From positions 1,922,001 through 1,986,000 of the forward strand of contig NW_026570228.1 in the NCBI RefSeq assembly GCF_019649055.1: DNA of 64,000 bases. The letters are read 5' to 3'. The position numbers were made by a program, and so were the translations under genes. Position 1 is the first letter of the stretch; each line of letters starts with the position of its first letter. The notes below the pieces were generated by a model. That model ran no database searches and was not told where the DNA came from. It saw only the letters and a program-made list of their open reading frames with translations. Source of the DNA: Paramacrobiotus metropolitanus (taxonomy: Eukaryota; Tardigrada; Eutardigrada; Parachela; Macrobiotidae). Positions 1-13,434 of the stretch are shown piece after piece.

Positions 1-565
1 TTATTTTTCTTTTACAGAGCCTATTTAATTTTATCATAAGTTGCCCTTACAGTCTAATCGTGGTGAGACCACTATAATATTGTCGTCGCTGCATAATGTG
101 AATTGTTTGCGCATTTGGTAGTAGGTAACTTAGTGCAACATAAGAGATTTAGCGTAGTGCAAGTGCAACGGATGTTTATGGCCGGTACAATCAAAATGGC
201 AGTTAGCGCACGACTGAAGCATATAAAATTCTCTGCAAATGCTCGGCTGCCGGTTTCTTTTTTAAATACTGACTCGTATGTGCAACTACTTAATTAAAAC
301 CTGGTCGTTTGTTTTGCACACTTAATAAGTTGGAAAAATTAATGGTAAACTTTAACCGTAAGCTGAATTTGTATTTGGAAGTCCACGCAGTTTGAATGAG
401 TATGACTACTGGTCAGGGACTGAAGCAAACACTTTATCATTATTATTTGCATCTACAACCACCCGAAAATAATTTTCCGCACATTACAAAGCTGTTCTCT
501 ATTCATCGATTGCGTTAAATTACAATAAAATTTGAAAGGTGTCCATAATTTTTGTTTCTTTACAG

Positions 566-657
566 GCCGCACAATGGTGATCCAGCTAGATACCGCACCC
601 AGCGCCGCCAGCCACGGCGCCATGTCTCGCCTGGGTCCGAAGCCTTCTCTAAGCTAA
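566..657 (+). CDS. Possible last coding exon of an upstream gene (partial)
   Basis: After a good acceptor (TTTCTTTACAG ending at 565) the sequence turns GC-richer and one frame reads RTMVIQLDTAPSAASHGAM, then a short serine/proline tail and a TAA at 655-657. The composition is like real exons in this window and unlike the AT-rich flanks. The other open frame (552-746) runs on into AT-rich DNA and looks less natural. I do not recognise the protein, and the rest of the gene would lie left of the window. It could also be a 5' exon of a Rictor isoform. Confidence 0.3.
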
Positions 658-1930
658 AAAATCTGTTTTTGCAGCAATATAACGTGCACACTGAGGACTC
701 TTTTCCACTGTATGCGAAAGAGGTCCGGTTTTTACACAGTTTTTAATGCTTCCGCGATAATATTTTTCGCACTAGAATAGTGCAAGTGGTCATTGTTACG
801 CATTTTTTGGTGGTTTAAACTAATTTTGTGTGTTCAGTATCTCCCTTAGAAAAAGTATATTTCTACATTTTTATTGTTATTTGATTAATTTTGAACCGCT
901 TTTTTTGTAAAATCTTTGTATATACAACGCTTGTTAAGCTAACAACGTGCCTAATCGGTTCCCGCAGCCAGAAATATTTGTATCGTGTGAAGTGTGACGT
1001 ATTTATTGTTGGTTGTCCAGGAGTGAATATTAAGAAATAAATTAAAAATCCTGTTGAGTGGTGACTGACCAGTGACCACTCTCTGTGACGTACAAAGTTC
1101 GACATTTATTCCATTTTCTGAATTTTGGTTTGTAATGATGGCAGATGGCATCTTACGATGATAGTAATGTTTGTATTAAAAAATGATGGATTGCAGTACT
1201 TAATGGTGTAAAAAAATTGCAGTTTAAATAAAATTTATCGCACTTTGGTTTTTTCTATACGGAATAGTGATTATTAGGAAAAACCGAGGGATTGGTGGAA
1301 ATTCCTTAAAAAAACATTTAATAAGAAAAATAAATTTATACAGTAAAGTTATTAATAAAATAGTGAATACGAATGTCGAATGCACCAACTGTATTTGTCA
1401 CGGTCTGGAATGTGGAGAAATTTTTATCAGGAAACTTCAATCTAAATGGATCACCGGTTCAGTCGGTATTCGGCCAAGCCCGAAAAACTCATTCATAAAA
1501 AACACACAAAGCTGAAGCGATTGCGTAAACGCGCGACATCCGCTCGTCCACCACAGCGTTCGTGCCGCGGTCAAAGTGCAGACAGATACCGCCCACCACA
1601 CGAGTGGCTGCCGTGTATACTGCAATATCCGCATACACCTGTGCGTACAGACTACAGAGGCGTGCGGATTAGAGTTCATTCAAAATGCTTTTGATGAGTT
1701 TATTTACGGTTGTTTAATGTTGGCACGAGCTGTATTTTGATCCAGTGTGTATGGTGGTTGGTATCGGATCATAATTACTGAATTGCATACCTTTGACCGT
1801 AATCGGTCTTCTGACAATTATGCCACCATATTAACGCCTGATCGCGGTGGCATAATCGGTTTGGACGGTGTAGTGTGTGGATGTCGTGCGCAGCTGTTCA
1901 TCCTGTCCTTCATCTGCTCCATGTGGAAAA
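658..1930. other. Rictor 5' flank, no supported gene
   Basis: This is mostly AT-rich DNA. A GC-richer patch at about 1500-1700 contains a short open frame starting at 1446 that is rich in Arg and Lys. It could be a non-coding first exon or promoter region of Rictor, but I see no family match and no convincing TATA box. Confidence 0.4.
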
Positions 1931-4900
1931 ATGGCATCACGAATCCGCTCGAGTCGTCCGCGTCGTTCCAGCGGTACGAGCAAGCACGCTCTTGCCTCAT
2001 CGCTGTCTTCCTCAACAAGATAATTATCAGGACTAATTTTTGCAGAACAAAGAGCGCTGCTGGATGAAACACCCCTCAGCATCAGCGACGTCAGCAGTAA
2101 AGGTGCGCGATTCGCGTCACTATTTCCGAATTTTCCATCAATATCGGTGTATTATTACAGATCCGAAAGAGAACTATCGGACGGGTCTATCGGACAGTAT
2201 TAATCTGAAGAACAGCACCGTACGGCGTCTGCTGCAACTGAATTTTCTGGTGCGCTGTCGGAAGAGTTTCGGTGATATTGAGGAATGCGGGATTGCCTTC
2301 GGTAGTGCGGTGCATTAGTAAGCGAAATACTGCGCAGTCAGCCGCGCGATTGACAGGTGTTGGATTTTTTCCGTCATTTTTGCAGTCTGCTGATTTCCCT
2401 CTGTGATCCCTGTAAGGAGATCCGGGCCGCTTCCTTCCGGGTCTTGCGACATTTTACTACCGCACGCCATCATTGCGAGGCGCTGCGGACAGCGCATGTG
2501 GATTTTTATGTCGCCCGGTAAGAAAAATAAATTAATAAAAAGCTGCAGTAAAATTGTAAAAACCCAGTAATTTTGTGATACATAGTTTTCTTGAGCGTGT
2601 GAAATACTTTTTGGTTATAATCATTTTATCCACAATGCTCTGATTACTGTAAATTAAAACAAAATTAATCGTCTATTATTTGCTTCAAATTAAATTTATA
2701 ATGCAGGCGGGTTTTTAATAATCGGTGGATTTTCACGCAAATCAATACAATATTAGTCTTAATTGTTTTCTTTATTTTAAATTGAATTAATAATGCAGGC
2801 GGTATTATCTGTGGATTTTTGCAGTTTTTAATCGATTGCAATAATGTTTATACAATCATACTGGTATCGCGCTGGATTTCGTAACTGGTATATTTTTGAT
2901 AATTTTCCATGATAGAACTATGTAACTTCACAATTTCTAATGTTCTGCGGCATATTTTTCCTTTAAAATTTGACCTCATCATAAGTGTGCATTCCTGATT
3001 TGCATCAAAATTTCCGGATGTCAAAATAATAATTAATGTTCTTGCAGTGTTGGAGAAATAAGATTATAACGCTAGTTATCAATCTTTTTCTGTCGACCAT
3101 TTCGGCAGAGTGGTTAAAAAATGTTATGAAGTGTTGCAGCACAACTTATCTCTTGAATATTTAAATGATAAACACTAATAGTGCCGTGTAATACCGAAAA
3201 TTTGGCGCTGAAGCAAGAATTTTTATGAGAACAGCGAAATAATGCCGATAAGCTGTGGTGGAAAATATTTACAGTATCCGATGGCATTATGTAACATGTC
3301 GGGAAATTTGATGCGTTTTACACGACCGCAAAGTAATCGATCCATCGTCAAATAATTTTCCGGACACATTAACACCCTGCTCTTGATGATGTGTATATTA
3401 CACAGGAAACGTGATGTTTTTTACGGACATTGAGCTCAAACGATAAAACGGAAGCGACCGAACATAAGGAAAGTTGTGCAAATACTTTTGTAGAAAATAT
3501 TTATCGCGGTTAGCAAGCAGTTTTCTCAGCGTCTCATCTGTCTGGGTCGAAAAATAAATTGTAGATACCAAGAAATTTTCGTTAACAGCCAACAGGTACC
3601 TACAGGCTACAGCCGGTCGTTAAAAAAATCGATATGTTTGCGCTCCGGGAGCTGTAGTCGGAGATTTTGATATTTATAAACGCCACCATTATAAACTTGT
3701 TATTGTGATCTGCTTCACTTGTTAGCGGTGTAATCTCCGTGTGCTGTCGTCGAAGGTGACCCGTGTAATCCATATTTACATGGTGTTACCAAAATAACGT
3801 GCTCTACTTCGCACACATAATTATTGCATGTACAAAGTAAACATTATTAAACTGTGTGAAGTGTTGTGCTGGCTTTTTCTGAAGTTGTTTGTGAAACTTA
3901 CTGCTTACAGTACAGAAATCTGAGAATCCAGAAATTTAGCAATATCTGTAATATTTTCTTGTGACTTTTCTGAATTTCTGCACACACGTTTAATGCAATT
4001 AGTTTGAGTTAAGATCGTCATTATTCTGTATTGGGGAAACAATTTCAGTTTCTAACGAACGCAGTGCTAGTAGAATGTATTTGCAGTGTTGCACGATTGG
4101 AATTCACTTAAAATTATTGATCTTCAGTCTCTCTTCTGCTGTTAATTTTATGCTGTAGAAGACGGTTTTTAAAATTAATTTTTACAAAATTCACAGGGCG
4201 CTGGATGTATCGCTGGACAATGAAGTTGAGCGAATACAAGCCATCCTTCTGGCTCGTAAAATGGTCCAACTGGGTGATGTGCCGAATTCCATTGTTAACG
4301 CCATGATCGGCCTGGCATCGGAAGGCGGCGAGGAATCCGAGAGGATGACTAAAATCTGCCTAGAAACCTTATGCGAAATCTGTATGTCTTTGTAGTACAC
4401 TAAATTTACTACAGTGTAATCCGATTTTCTGCTAATCTTTCGGGAATATTTCTCTAGTGATCCTGTGCCCGGATCACCCCTACATCGTTCGCATACTGCG
4501 GGTTCTGATGGACTTCCTGCTGACCTCCAGTTCCCTGCCTCTGACCAGTGCGGTCGTGGCGGCCATTGCTCATTATGCCGGCAAGCATCAAACGGCGGTT
4601 ATGGCCAGTCAGTGTGATATTACAGTACGTTGTGCTGAGATTCTTTATTTTTCCGACGGTCTTAATTATGCATCATGTAGCTGCACTTTGCAGTGATGCA
4701 CCGCTTAATGACACCAGCGCTTTTCGCCAGCAGATACTAGTGGAAAAACATAATTTTTCATTTCAGCAAATTCTTTCGCCTATCACAACGCTGGAAGGAT
4801 TTAGCGATGATATCAGGTCAGTTACTTGCTGGCAGTTCCGCTGCTATCGTTTATGGAAATTTTCCTTTTCTTTTGCAATGTCAGCTATCGCAGACCTTGG

Positions 4901-7900
4901 CAGATAAGAGCAGCCTTTTTTCCATTAGTTTTCCCTACTTGTCAGCGCATAACTGTGGGTTCGATAAGCGCTTGTCGTTCGATAAACGTCCCAATCAGTG
5001 TCATGTCGCCCCTAAGTACAGAGTAGCATTATTAAAGCTTTTAACTGGGCAATTTACCCTGACGTGCCACTTGTCAGGCGATTTGACGCGGTAAAAAGAT
5101 AACCTTGCTTTGGTTATTGCCTTGATAGCTACAGTACTTCGCAGTTCGCACGTAATTCCTGGATGAAACATACAAGTGTACTTAACGAAAAAATGAACGC
5201 TTGTGTGCGTTCCGTTAATAATTACTGTAAACGACATGTTTGCAGTGAAGACTTATAAGGTCATAAAGTCTGCTTAAATTGTAAACATAATATTAATGCA
5301 GATGACTATGCGCAACTTTAACTACGAGTATGAAGAGTTGTTTGTTAGTTTTGGCATACTGTAAATTTGTTATTTTTTCGTTTCTAATAATTTATTTACT
5401 GTACAATTATTTTATTTATGCTTGTGTGTAGGAAAGAAGCCAAAGATGCCAAAGCCGTGATGGTTCAGGCAGCCAAGAATGCCATTGTATCTGCATTGCG
5501 CAGCTGGGAGGGACTGTATTTATTAACATATTCCGTGGTTACCGGTGTGGAATCGCTTGTTGGCGTTTTATCTCTGCACAACCCGGCTGCTCACGTAAGC
5601 AGCAATCCCATTTCATTACCGCAGTGCTGTACTTCGTTGCCTAAATTTTGATGATTTTTCAGGAAGCTGTATTCGATATTGTATCTCAGTTACTTTTTAT
5701 TCCCAAGGATTATGAATCCTCCCTTGTCCCTTGTGGTAGGTTGTGCATTAAAGCTTCTTAGCATTGCAAATGTTTGGAAGTAAATGTTGATGATCCTGCA
5801 GAATCCTGGAGTATACAAGAGGACTTTGTGGCCGGCGAAGCGCGTGCCTTATTGCCGCACATCGGTCGGACACGTGTCAATTTGTGTGCCAATGTTATTA
5901 CCTTGTTATTGTTTCTCTTCCAACAAACCCGATTGATTGAGGGTTTGGTATCTGTGATAACCGCTGATCCGGATTTGCACCGGCGAGCATTGTATTTATT
6001 GAACAGTTTTTTATCACTGGGTAAGTGCATTTTATCGGAATTTTTCCAATCATATTATGAATGTTCAGTTTTGCAGTAGTTGTATACTCGTAGTATGTGT
6101 CGTTTTTATTTGGTGCGCTTTATTTAGTATGATTTCCTTTGCCTTCTTATCTTGGCTTTGGTTTTACGCCTTTGATAGTTAAATTTTGTATGGGTTAATT
6201 TTTTTCGGATGTTGCGCAGATGATCTGTTTGAGTTTGATAAGTATGGAAGTATCGGCAAATACCTTTACTTATAATCTGATGTTTTCCATAGCAAATGTT
6301 TATCTTCCCGCGGAGTTCACCACGCAGATGCAGAGCTTACCGGCGCTGGTCTCCCTGGCCACGGCTATCAACAAGTACAACAGTCGCGTCCAGGGCGCGG
6401 AAGCCGTTGCCGATCTCTTTCGGCTCAACCATGAGCGCTCCATCCAACCGGAAATGCCGCCGAATATGAGCCTTTATCTGGAGCATGTATTGGAGATGTG
6501 CCGGCGAAATCGTGAACGGAAGTATTTCGATGGTTCACTAAGGGTATGCCTGCTGTTTCGTATTGCATTGTCCGTCGCGCACGTTGTAGAGTAGACAAAT
6601 ATGTTTTCTGGAAAACGTTTCAAATTGACTGACTTTACTCGGAACTTGTTTTGCTGGTTGGCAGGACCTGGATAACAGTATGATAAGAGATTCTCTTGTC
6701 CTCATTGACAATACGCATACAAGCTGGAAATGGCAGCTTATCGCGTCATTATTGAAGGCCGATGCCATCCGTGCTAGTGATGCTAGCGGCTACAGGTTGG
6801 TTGAATTTGGATGGCGGGTTTTATCGAAAACAGTGTTTTCAAATTGAAGAGTATGAATTAAAATTGTTAACATAAAACGCTTTCGCCATAGGCATGGAAT
6901 GTTTGCGTACTGAATACATAATTAGGTAATATTCTGTCCAAAACATTAATTTATAACCTTGTTTACGGTCATGAACCGGTCTTTTTACAATGATTGCCTT
7001 GAAAACGCTTTGTACATAATTAAAGATCGAATCTTTTTCAAGAAAATAATTACCGGAGTTGGATATGTAACGCCATTATGTTTGTTCCACCTAATTCTTG
7101 ATGCTTTTACACGCGCTTCTCATGATAAATCATAAGAATCGCTGCGAATGTGTCTTCCGTTAATTACAGCGAAAGTTAAATAGTTAGCTGTATACAGTAT
7201 TGTTTTAAGTACACAATAACTTGATGAAAGTATTTGAACATTCTTGTTTTGATTTGCTTTTTTAGATTTCTGTATAAATTGCTCATCTTCTACAAACCTT
7301 CGAATAAATTATTCTCCGTAATACCAAAAAAGCAAGATCTCGGCCGTTTGAAGGCCCGTTGTGGGAGTTATTTTGTGGAGATATTATTGCGTGAAGTGCC
7401 AGATATGCTGGAGGAGCTCCTAACTGATTTCACCCGGTATTTGAAAATGTCCCACGAAGATCCCGGTGCTGATGTGATATTCAATCCGTTGAAACTGTTA
7501 TCGTCCTGCTCTTCGGATTATTTTATGTTCGTGGGAAAAATCTCATGCCATCCAGAGGGAGAAAAAATGCTACAGAAAACCGGCGTTTTTGATACGTTTG
7601 AGCGTCTGATTTTTATGGAGGACATCCATGAATCGTACATCAAACTAATTATCACGATGCTGGATTACCGGAATGATGGGCTGTCGAGGGGATTATTACG
7701 GAAAGCCTTGAACCTTTGCTCACCGGTAAGCGGGACACTGATGACGTTATGACATTCGTGGACAATGGAATAGCTGTTTTAGCCTGTTTATGTTTAAAAC
7801 TGAAAACTCAAACTCTCTAATTGTAGTCGATTTTATTTGGTAACAGGTTCCATTTTGACGTTTGCTGCGTAATTATTTTTGCAGGCTCTCCGGCGTTATG

Positions 7901-10900
7901 CGACGCTGCATTTGCGGACGCTTTTACGCGCTCGTCTACCGGGATTTTCTGAATGGGGAATGGAGTTGTTAATTGGACGCTTGCAGGATGCGAACATCAT
8001 TGTCGCTCAGACTGCCGTGGAAATCATCGATGAAGCGTGCGATGAGAAGGCCAATCTGGATGACTTTGTCGGCCGGGAGAAACCACGAATGGAGCATCTC
8101 CATCCCATGACGGATTTCTTGACCGCACGCGTTTTGGGTACGAAAGGCGGATTTGAGATGATGAAAGAAATGGTGTACATGGAGATACTGAAATGGAAGG
8201 ATGGCTTCAACAGGCGCTATGTTGATATCGTCGAACATCTGCTCAGCGCTAAACTGATGTGCGGCGATTCCGAACGGTCCATGTACCGGCAAACTTCGCA
8301 ATGGTATAGTGCATAAATTATTGTGGACGTTAATGTCATTATGGATTAACTGAAATGTAGAATAACGAACACATATTTACTATAATAATTTTTATTCGGA
8401 TGCATGTTATTTGCATTTATTAGCAGTTTTGATTGTAAGTGTTTCTGTTGCGATTGGTTCACTAGCAAACGGTTTTATCATTACAGTGTCTGCATGCCGG
8501 AGATTTTTCTACCAGAACATCTTTACGGTCAGCTAGTGCAGCATTCCGAAGGATCGCTACTAATTCGCGAGGAAATGCCCCATTTGGTGAACGTTATCCG
8601 CGCAACGTCCAGTGAGCCAACCATCAATACCAAATCGGCGCTATGGGCTCTGGGTCACATTGGCCGAACTGTCGATGGAATGGCGATGCTAAACGAATAC
8701 GATGTGCTGGATATGGTCGTTAGTACAGCGGCAGAGCATCCGAATTTATCCGTCCGTGGGTAAGTGTATGTAAATGCGAATGCTCAGGTTGATTGAATTA
8801 TATAACAATAATTTGTTTGACTTATTGTTAGGGTATTAGCAGTGTTTTGGTGTTGCTGAAGCTGGGTTAACTGACGATAAAGTCAGTAGCGGTTTTAACT
8901 ACGTACATAACAGATGACGATATGTATAAAAAACTAGCGACCGTGCAGTATAATCATGCAGGAGTGTCTTTTCTCACTTTGCATTTCTATGCTTTGTTGT
9001 TTAAGCTGTGCCAATTTGTTGGCTACTACCATTGATTTCGATCGTTTTCGTGAATGGTGAATGGTGCCATTAGCTTGTCGTTAGCGATTGTCCCGATTTC
9101 TTTTATCAGATTTGCGCTTTACATAATTACTACATCATTGACGTTGAAAGCGCGATGCCGTTGTATATTGTATAATCTTTCTTGCTTTACGAGCACATCA
9201 TATGGCATTTGATAATTTTAATAATGACTCAAACCCCGTTGTCGTTGTTCCAGGACGGCGTATTTCGTTCTGGGATTATGGTCAACAACGGAACGTGGCG
9301 CTGATCTCCTAAAATCACGCGATTGGTTGGCCATTCGGCACAATCGCCATGAACTGTGGCCACTGGTCGATCAGCGGGTGCAGTACACGTGGGACAACGC
9401 ATCCGAATCCATCACCGCTGCCCTGCCTAGTTTCAATGCGTCGCCTCGGCCGCAGCGCTTGATCTCCTTCACCACGGCGCCTGCGCATGATTTGCGAGTG
9501 CCCTCGCCGTTGTTTGCTGAGAAAGAAGCCAATGTCTTCTTCACGAAAGATGGATGCTATTTGGATGGACCGTTACCACACAAAACTAGTCGCGGCGAAT
9601 CCGGGTTTGAGTCGTCTGATGGTCTGGATTCAGTGCCAGATGGCATTGCGAAGGATCACAGAATGGATCGCAGTGCCAGCGCCAAAACGACGGATACGGC
9701 GCTTAGCAGCTTTGGATCACCGGATGACTTGACTGGTATGTCAATTAGAGTGCACAGCTGTAGTGAAGTAAATTGCGTACACTTCGGCTTGAAAAGACCA
9801 TTGCTAATGCAGAGCCAACGTTATTGTACAAGGGTAAATTGTTTGTCCCTGCTCATTAATTCTATGCACCAGGAAATTTCGTGGCGCGTAGCGCATCGCC
9901 GCAATCCTTTGATAAATCAGTAGATAAGCTGACTAAGTGAAATTTTCATTTTTATCGCCGCTTTTGGTATGTATAGGTTTTAAGTTTTTTTATTCACTGC
10001 ATTATCTAATGCAAATTGAAATTTTCAGATGGCTCGCCTACTCGGCTGTCGCATTTTCAGCGCTCTCCGGAAAGTCATGCTAGTTCGGCAGTCGAGCGTT
10101 CCCGTCGCACGCTTCTGCGGATGAAATCGCATCGCGATACATATTCATTTGACGAAGTACGGCATCGGCGCAGTGAAGCGCGGCATTCCTTTCGCTCGCT
10201 GGTTCACACCATGAAAGTGCACAGCACCTTTCTGCATCGGAAGAGTTCCGTGCACAGTGCTAGTCCTCCTCATCCGAGTGCACCGAGTTCAACATCTTCT
10301 TCCATTGTACCTGGAGAGTCGTCAGCCAAAGAAGAAAAATACATCGGAATATGTGTCCCTTTGAGACGGAATATGTGGCGAAAGCAGCCTGTTCGCAAAT
10401 CCGTCCATAAGGATGATTTTTTTGTGGGAAACCTTGTGACACGGAAGCTTAGCCATCAGGTTGATCCCAGAAACGGTTTGGAGTTGCACTCGGTGTCTAA
10501 CTGTATCATGTGCTCAATGTTGGCCGTGGATCGGTCTAGGGCTGAAACAACAGAAAGCCCGGTGGTTCTCAAGCGAAAGGAAGTGTTGCGATTCATCAGC
10601 GCCTTGGCTACACCGCTCGGACACAAGGCGGCGGAACAAGGACTGCTACAGTATGTTTCTACGGTTTTCTGTTCACAACTTTCCATAGTAAAACCAACAT
10701 GGGACATTTTCCGACCGATCTGACTGGTGTTGCCATTCGCAGATTGAAGAACCAGCTGGCTGATTCGTTTCTTGATCCTTGTTTGTACTCGGAAGTAAGC
10801 CACATTCTCTCAGCGTATACTTTCAAATTGTCCATTCGCCGCATGATACAAGAGTTGTTTTTGGATTTACCCCTTCAGAAGGTAATTATTGCATTTTAGC

Positions 10901-11112
10901 TCGATATTTGTATTTGGTTTCTTATGAACAATTTATGAATTACGGTCTGATACGAGTTTGCTATGCGTTGCACAAAAGCGTGACCTTCGTACGGTATATT
11001 GCAGTGTCTGCTCGAACCTCTGGAGTCCGAAGTGCGATCTGTTAGCACTCCTGTGCCTGAAGAGAATTTGAGCAGTGATGATGCTCCCCAGATTGGCGAA
11101 TTAGCAATATAG
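1931..11112 (+). CDS. RICTOR: Rictor, mTORC2 subunit; intact 19-exon gene (1376 aa)
   Basis: Rictor is the defining scaffold of mTOR complex 2, which phosphorylates AKT/PKC/SGK-type kinases. Exons: 1931-1973, 2046-2102, 2161-2317, 2386-2517, 4197-4381, 4458-4624, 4767-4816, 5432-5594, 5663-5735, 5802-6020, 6293-6543, 6665-6795, 7266-7725, 7885-8303, 8487-8759, 9254-9735, 10029-10650, 10743-10881, 11005-11112. They sum to 4131 nt and every junction phase agrees. Family landmarks in order are CKEIRAASFRVLRHF (about residue 95), NEVERIQA, ALRSWEGL, ESWSIQEDFVAGEA, FYKPSNKL, SCHPEGEKML, ALWALGHIGRTVDG and GLWSTTERGADLLKSRDW. Exon 17 is Ser/Arg-rich. The motif H-x4-C-x2-C (about 1241-1249) and DPCLYSEVSH (about 1306-1315) match the zinc-binding site described for human Rictor. 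The start ATG is inferred from phase and a basic N-terminus. The protein is shorter than human Rictor (about 1700 aa). Introns 4 and 16 match nothing else seen. Confidence 0.92.
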
Positions 11113-12248
11113 TTTTGTTACCATGTTTCGTTTCTTTGGACAACAACGGTCTTTGAAGCGTTTTTCCGAGTTTTTACGCTGCATTGGCAGGAAAGCAGCT
11201 TTATGCGGTTTTTTGGTGGACTTTTCCGGTTAAAATTGGTTTGAAAACCGGTTGTTTTATCGTTTTATGGGTAAGAATAATAAAAATATTGTGCGCGATT
11301 CGCGCTTTTTGCCGCTTTGTCCCGCGGATGTCCTCTCGCCACTAAACAAAACAGTAAAACGAAGCAGCAAAGGAGATGATTGTTGCATATTAACACTTGA
11401 TTAATGAAACGCGGCATCTATGCGCCGCAAGACAACAAGTAAGTACGTAAATATTTCGACACAAAAGCAGAGTGCCCAATGTTTGCAGAATAAGAGACTG
11501 TGGAAAAGCTTCCGTTTCTTAAAAACCGATAATACCGCGGTACATACCTGCTTTTTTCTAATCGCAGCAAAATTTTATATCCGTTTAGACGGTTGCTAAC
11601 GTAAATCAGATTATCATTCTGCTCTTGTTAAAGTTGTTAACAGTATGCTGTTGTTAACAGTATGCTAATAGCAGATGAAAGATTATCGACAGTACAGGCA
11701 ACCCCCGCTCAGGAGAGTTTTACGCCAAAGAATTGGTACCGATATTCATAGAGGAAATGCAGTTTCTGTTCTCGGTACATTTAGCTTAACGGAAATGATG
11801 TACTGTAACAATTTTTTGTGGAATTGTTACTCTTGATTTGATTTTTTGTGAAATGGTATTACATTTCCCAACACGAATCGCTAACAAAGTGTTCATCCTG
11901 ATACTACATATACGTCGCAGAAATACGGCTTTGGTTAAAGAATCGAAATCAGACTTATTAAATTCATGTTCGGATGTTGGGCTTATGCTTGAGAAACCTT
12001 GATAATGCATCATAAGATGCTTTCAAAAATTCGCAACAATAAAGTAGAACGTGTTTGCTATCTACGATTATTATTATGTCTTACTGCCTTTTGAAGGAAG
12101 TTTTTTTGCGAATTGTCACTGTATATGCAGTGTTATACGGTATACGATCGCGATGCGAGTAATGCCGGTGGAGACATTTTTTTAGATCATACCGTACATT
12201 GAACTGGACAGTCTAACATATGTCAGAGTACTTCAACATACAACAGTA
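11113..12248. other. Non-coding interval downstream of Rictor, repeated in the array
   Basis: No gene is supported. The first part (to about 11280) has clear relatives after Rictor copies 2 and 4, and 11273-11800 is nearly identical to 29351-29840 after copy 3. It therefore belongs to the duplicated unit. Short AT-rich frames here are not conserved between copies. Confidence 0.6.
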
Positions 12249-12565
12249 TCACTTAATGTAAGACAACAGTTTGTCAAGTTTGCCGTTAATATCTTTCATC
12301 ATAGTCATGACCTCCGCCGTGTGGCCGCTCATCATTGAATCAAGAAGTTCAAGATGTTTTTCCAGCCGCTCATCCCGAGTTTCCAGGAATCGGAACATCT
12401 CCACGGCCCATCTAAAAGGGGTGTTCACGGCGTCCAGTTCCCATTGCTTGGCTTGCTTATCCAATTTCGTCTTCATCCTGGTTTCGTCGGCTTTCAGTTT
12501 ATCGATTTCCTGACGGAGACGCTCTGCTCTGCTCCGCGGCAAAATGTCGGTTCTGAACGTTAGCC
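12249..12565 (-). pseudogene. Coiled-coil gene copy A, last exon, frameshifted
   Basis: On the minus strand, acceptor TTTTTAG at about 12566 is followed by a frame starting ANVQNRHFAAEQ. It then continues as a charged helical protein (LRQEIDKLKADETRMK, KQWELDAVN, FRWAVEMFRFLETRDERLEK, KDINGKLDKLLSY). Leucine spacing suggests a coiled coil. Compared with copies B (21029-21387) and C (31105-31408), copy A has four extra bases in the run of GAGCAGAGC near 12535, which breaks the frame. Two upstream exons look non-coding: about 12870-12950 after TGTGCTTTGCAG, and about 13080-13170 ending in donor GTAAGC. I do not recognise the family; it occurs only inside the Rictor array. Confidence 0.5.
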
Positions 12566-13193
12566 TAAAAAACAACACGAGAACACAGCATCAGCGAATC
12601 GTGTGTGTACTACGCAGACAGCGAAATTATGCCTAGCTGTTTAACATGCAGTCAGAGAGACTGGTAATTACGTACTTAATATGGGTTATATCGTTATTAA
12701 ACCAGACTCTGTGATGCAGTGTGCAATTCTGAGGATTGACTAATACGAAGAAGTTTCCCGTAAAGTACTTCATTACTTCTGGGTTTTGTCAAATCAGAAT
12801 GTACGGCAATCGGTAACTCCGGCAGGGAGAAGGACTTTATGTACATGGTTCACGTACCGTTAACTATTAAGGACTTCGACACAGGTGACAGAACTGAGGA
12901 GTGAGGACTGTCAAGGTTTTCACTGTGGGATCTTCTGCAAAGCACAAGAATGGTAAAACGAGTGCAGTTTTGTACTGATAAGCGTTGCTGAAAGACTGAC
13001 AAACCAAGCACATAAGCACAATTTACTAAACTTCAAAAAGTAGGTGCGAATTACTACTTAATTAGTGATGAAATCGGCTTACCGGTAAACTGTAATTCAG
13101 CACTGAGAGGACTGAAATCGCGGAGAAATTTGCTGATAAAATCAAAGAACTCAAATGAACTCGCGAACTGTTGCGCAGTTCTGATGCGTTTCT

Positions 13194-13202
13194 CTTTATA
13201 TA
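13194..13202 (-). promoter_or_regulatory. TATA box of coiled-coil gene copy A
   Basis: CTTTATATA on the plus strand reads TATATAAAG on the minus strand. About 30 nt downstream lies CAACAGTTC, a plausible initiator, then a first exon with donor GTAAGC near 13079. The box and its surroundings recur at the same relative place in copies B and C. Confidence 0.55.
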
Positions 13203-13434
13203 GACAAGAAATTTCGCAGCCGGGAGAAGTGAGGTCGGAGTAGAGCGGAGGGAGGTGATTCCGAAACTGATCTGCATTGTGATTAGTCGCTGGCTTTAAC
13301 ACCGCCCGGTGACCTAAACCCAGCTTTAGGATTTCATAATTTCATTATCGCAGTGCTCTGTTTGACTGCCTATAAATGCCTATAATGCATGCATATATCG
13401 TATAGGCTATACGTATTGTGATGCTCTTTTTTAG

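Noticed and set aside
552-746. 64-codon frame PHNGDPARYRTQ...
   Set aside because: It overlaps a more natural frame that ends at 657 and continues into AT-rich sequence.
7969-8301. Minus-strand 110-codon frame, repeated at 17185-17517
   Set aside because: It is the complement of Rictor exon 14; its repetition only reflects the duplicated exon.
12249-12578. Copy A coiled-coil frame beginning MLFFRLTFRTDIL
   Set aside because: That start lies in the wrong frame upstream of the 4-base insertion; comparison with copies B and C shows the true frame begins ANVQNRHFAAEQ and is broken.
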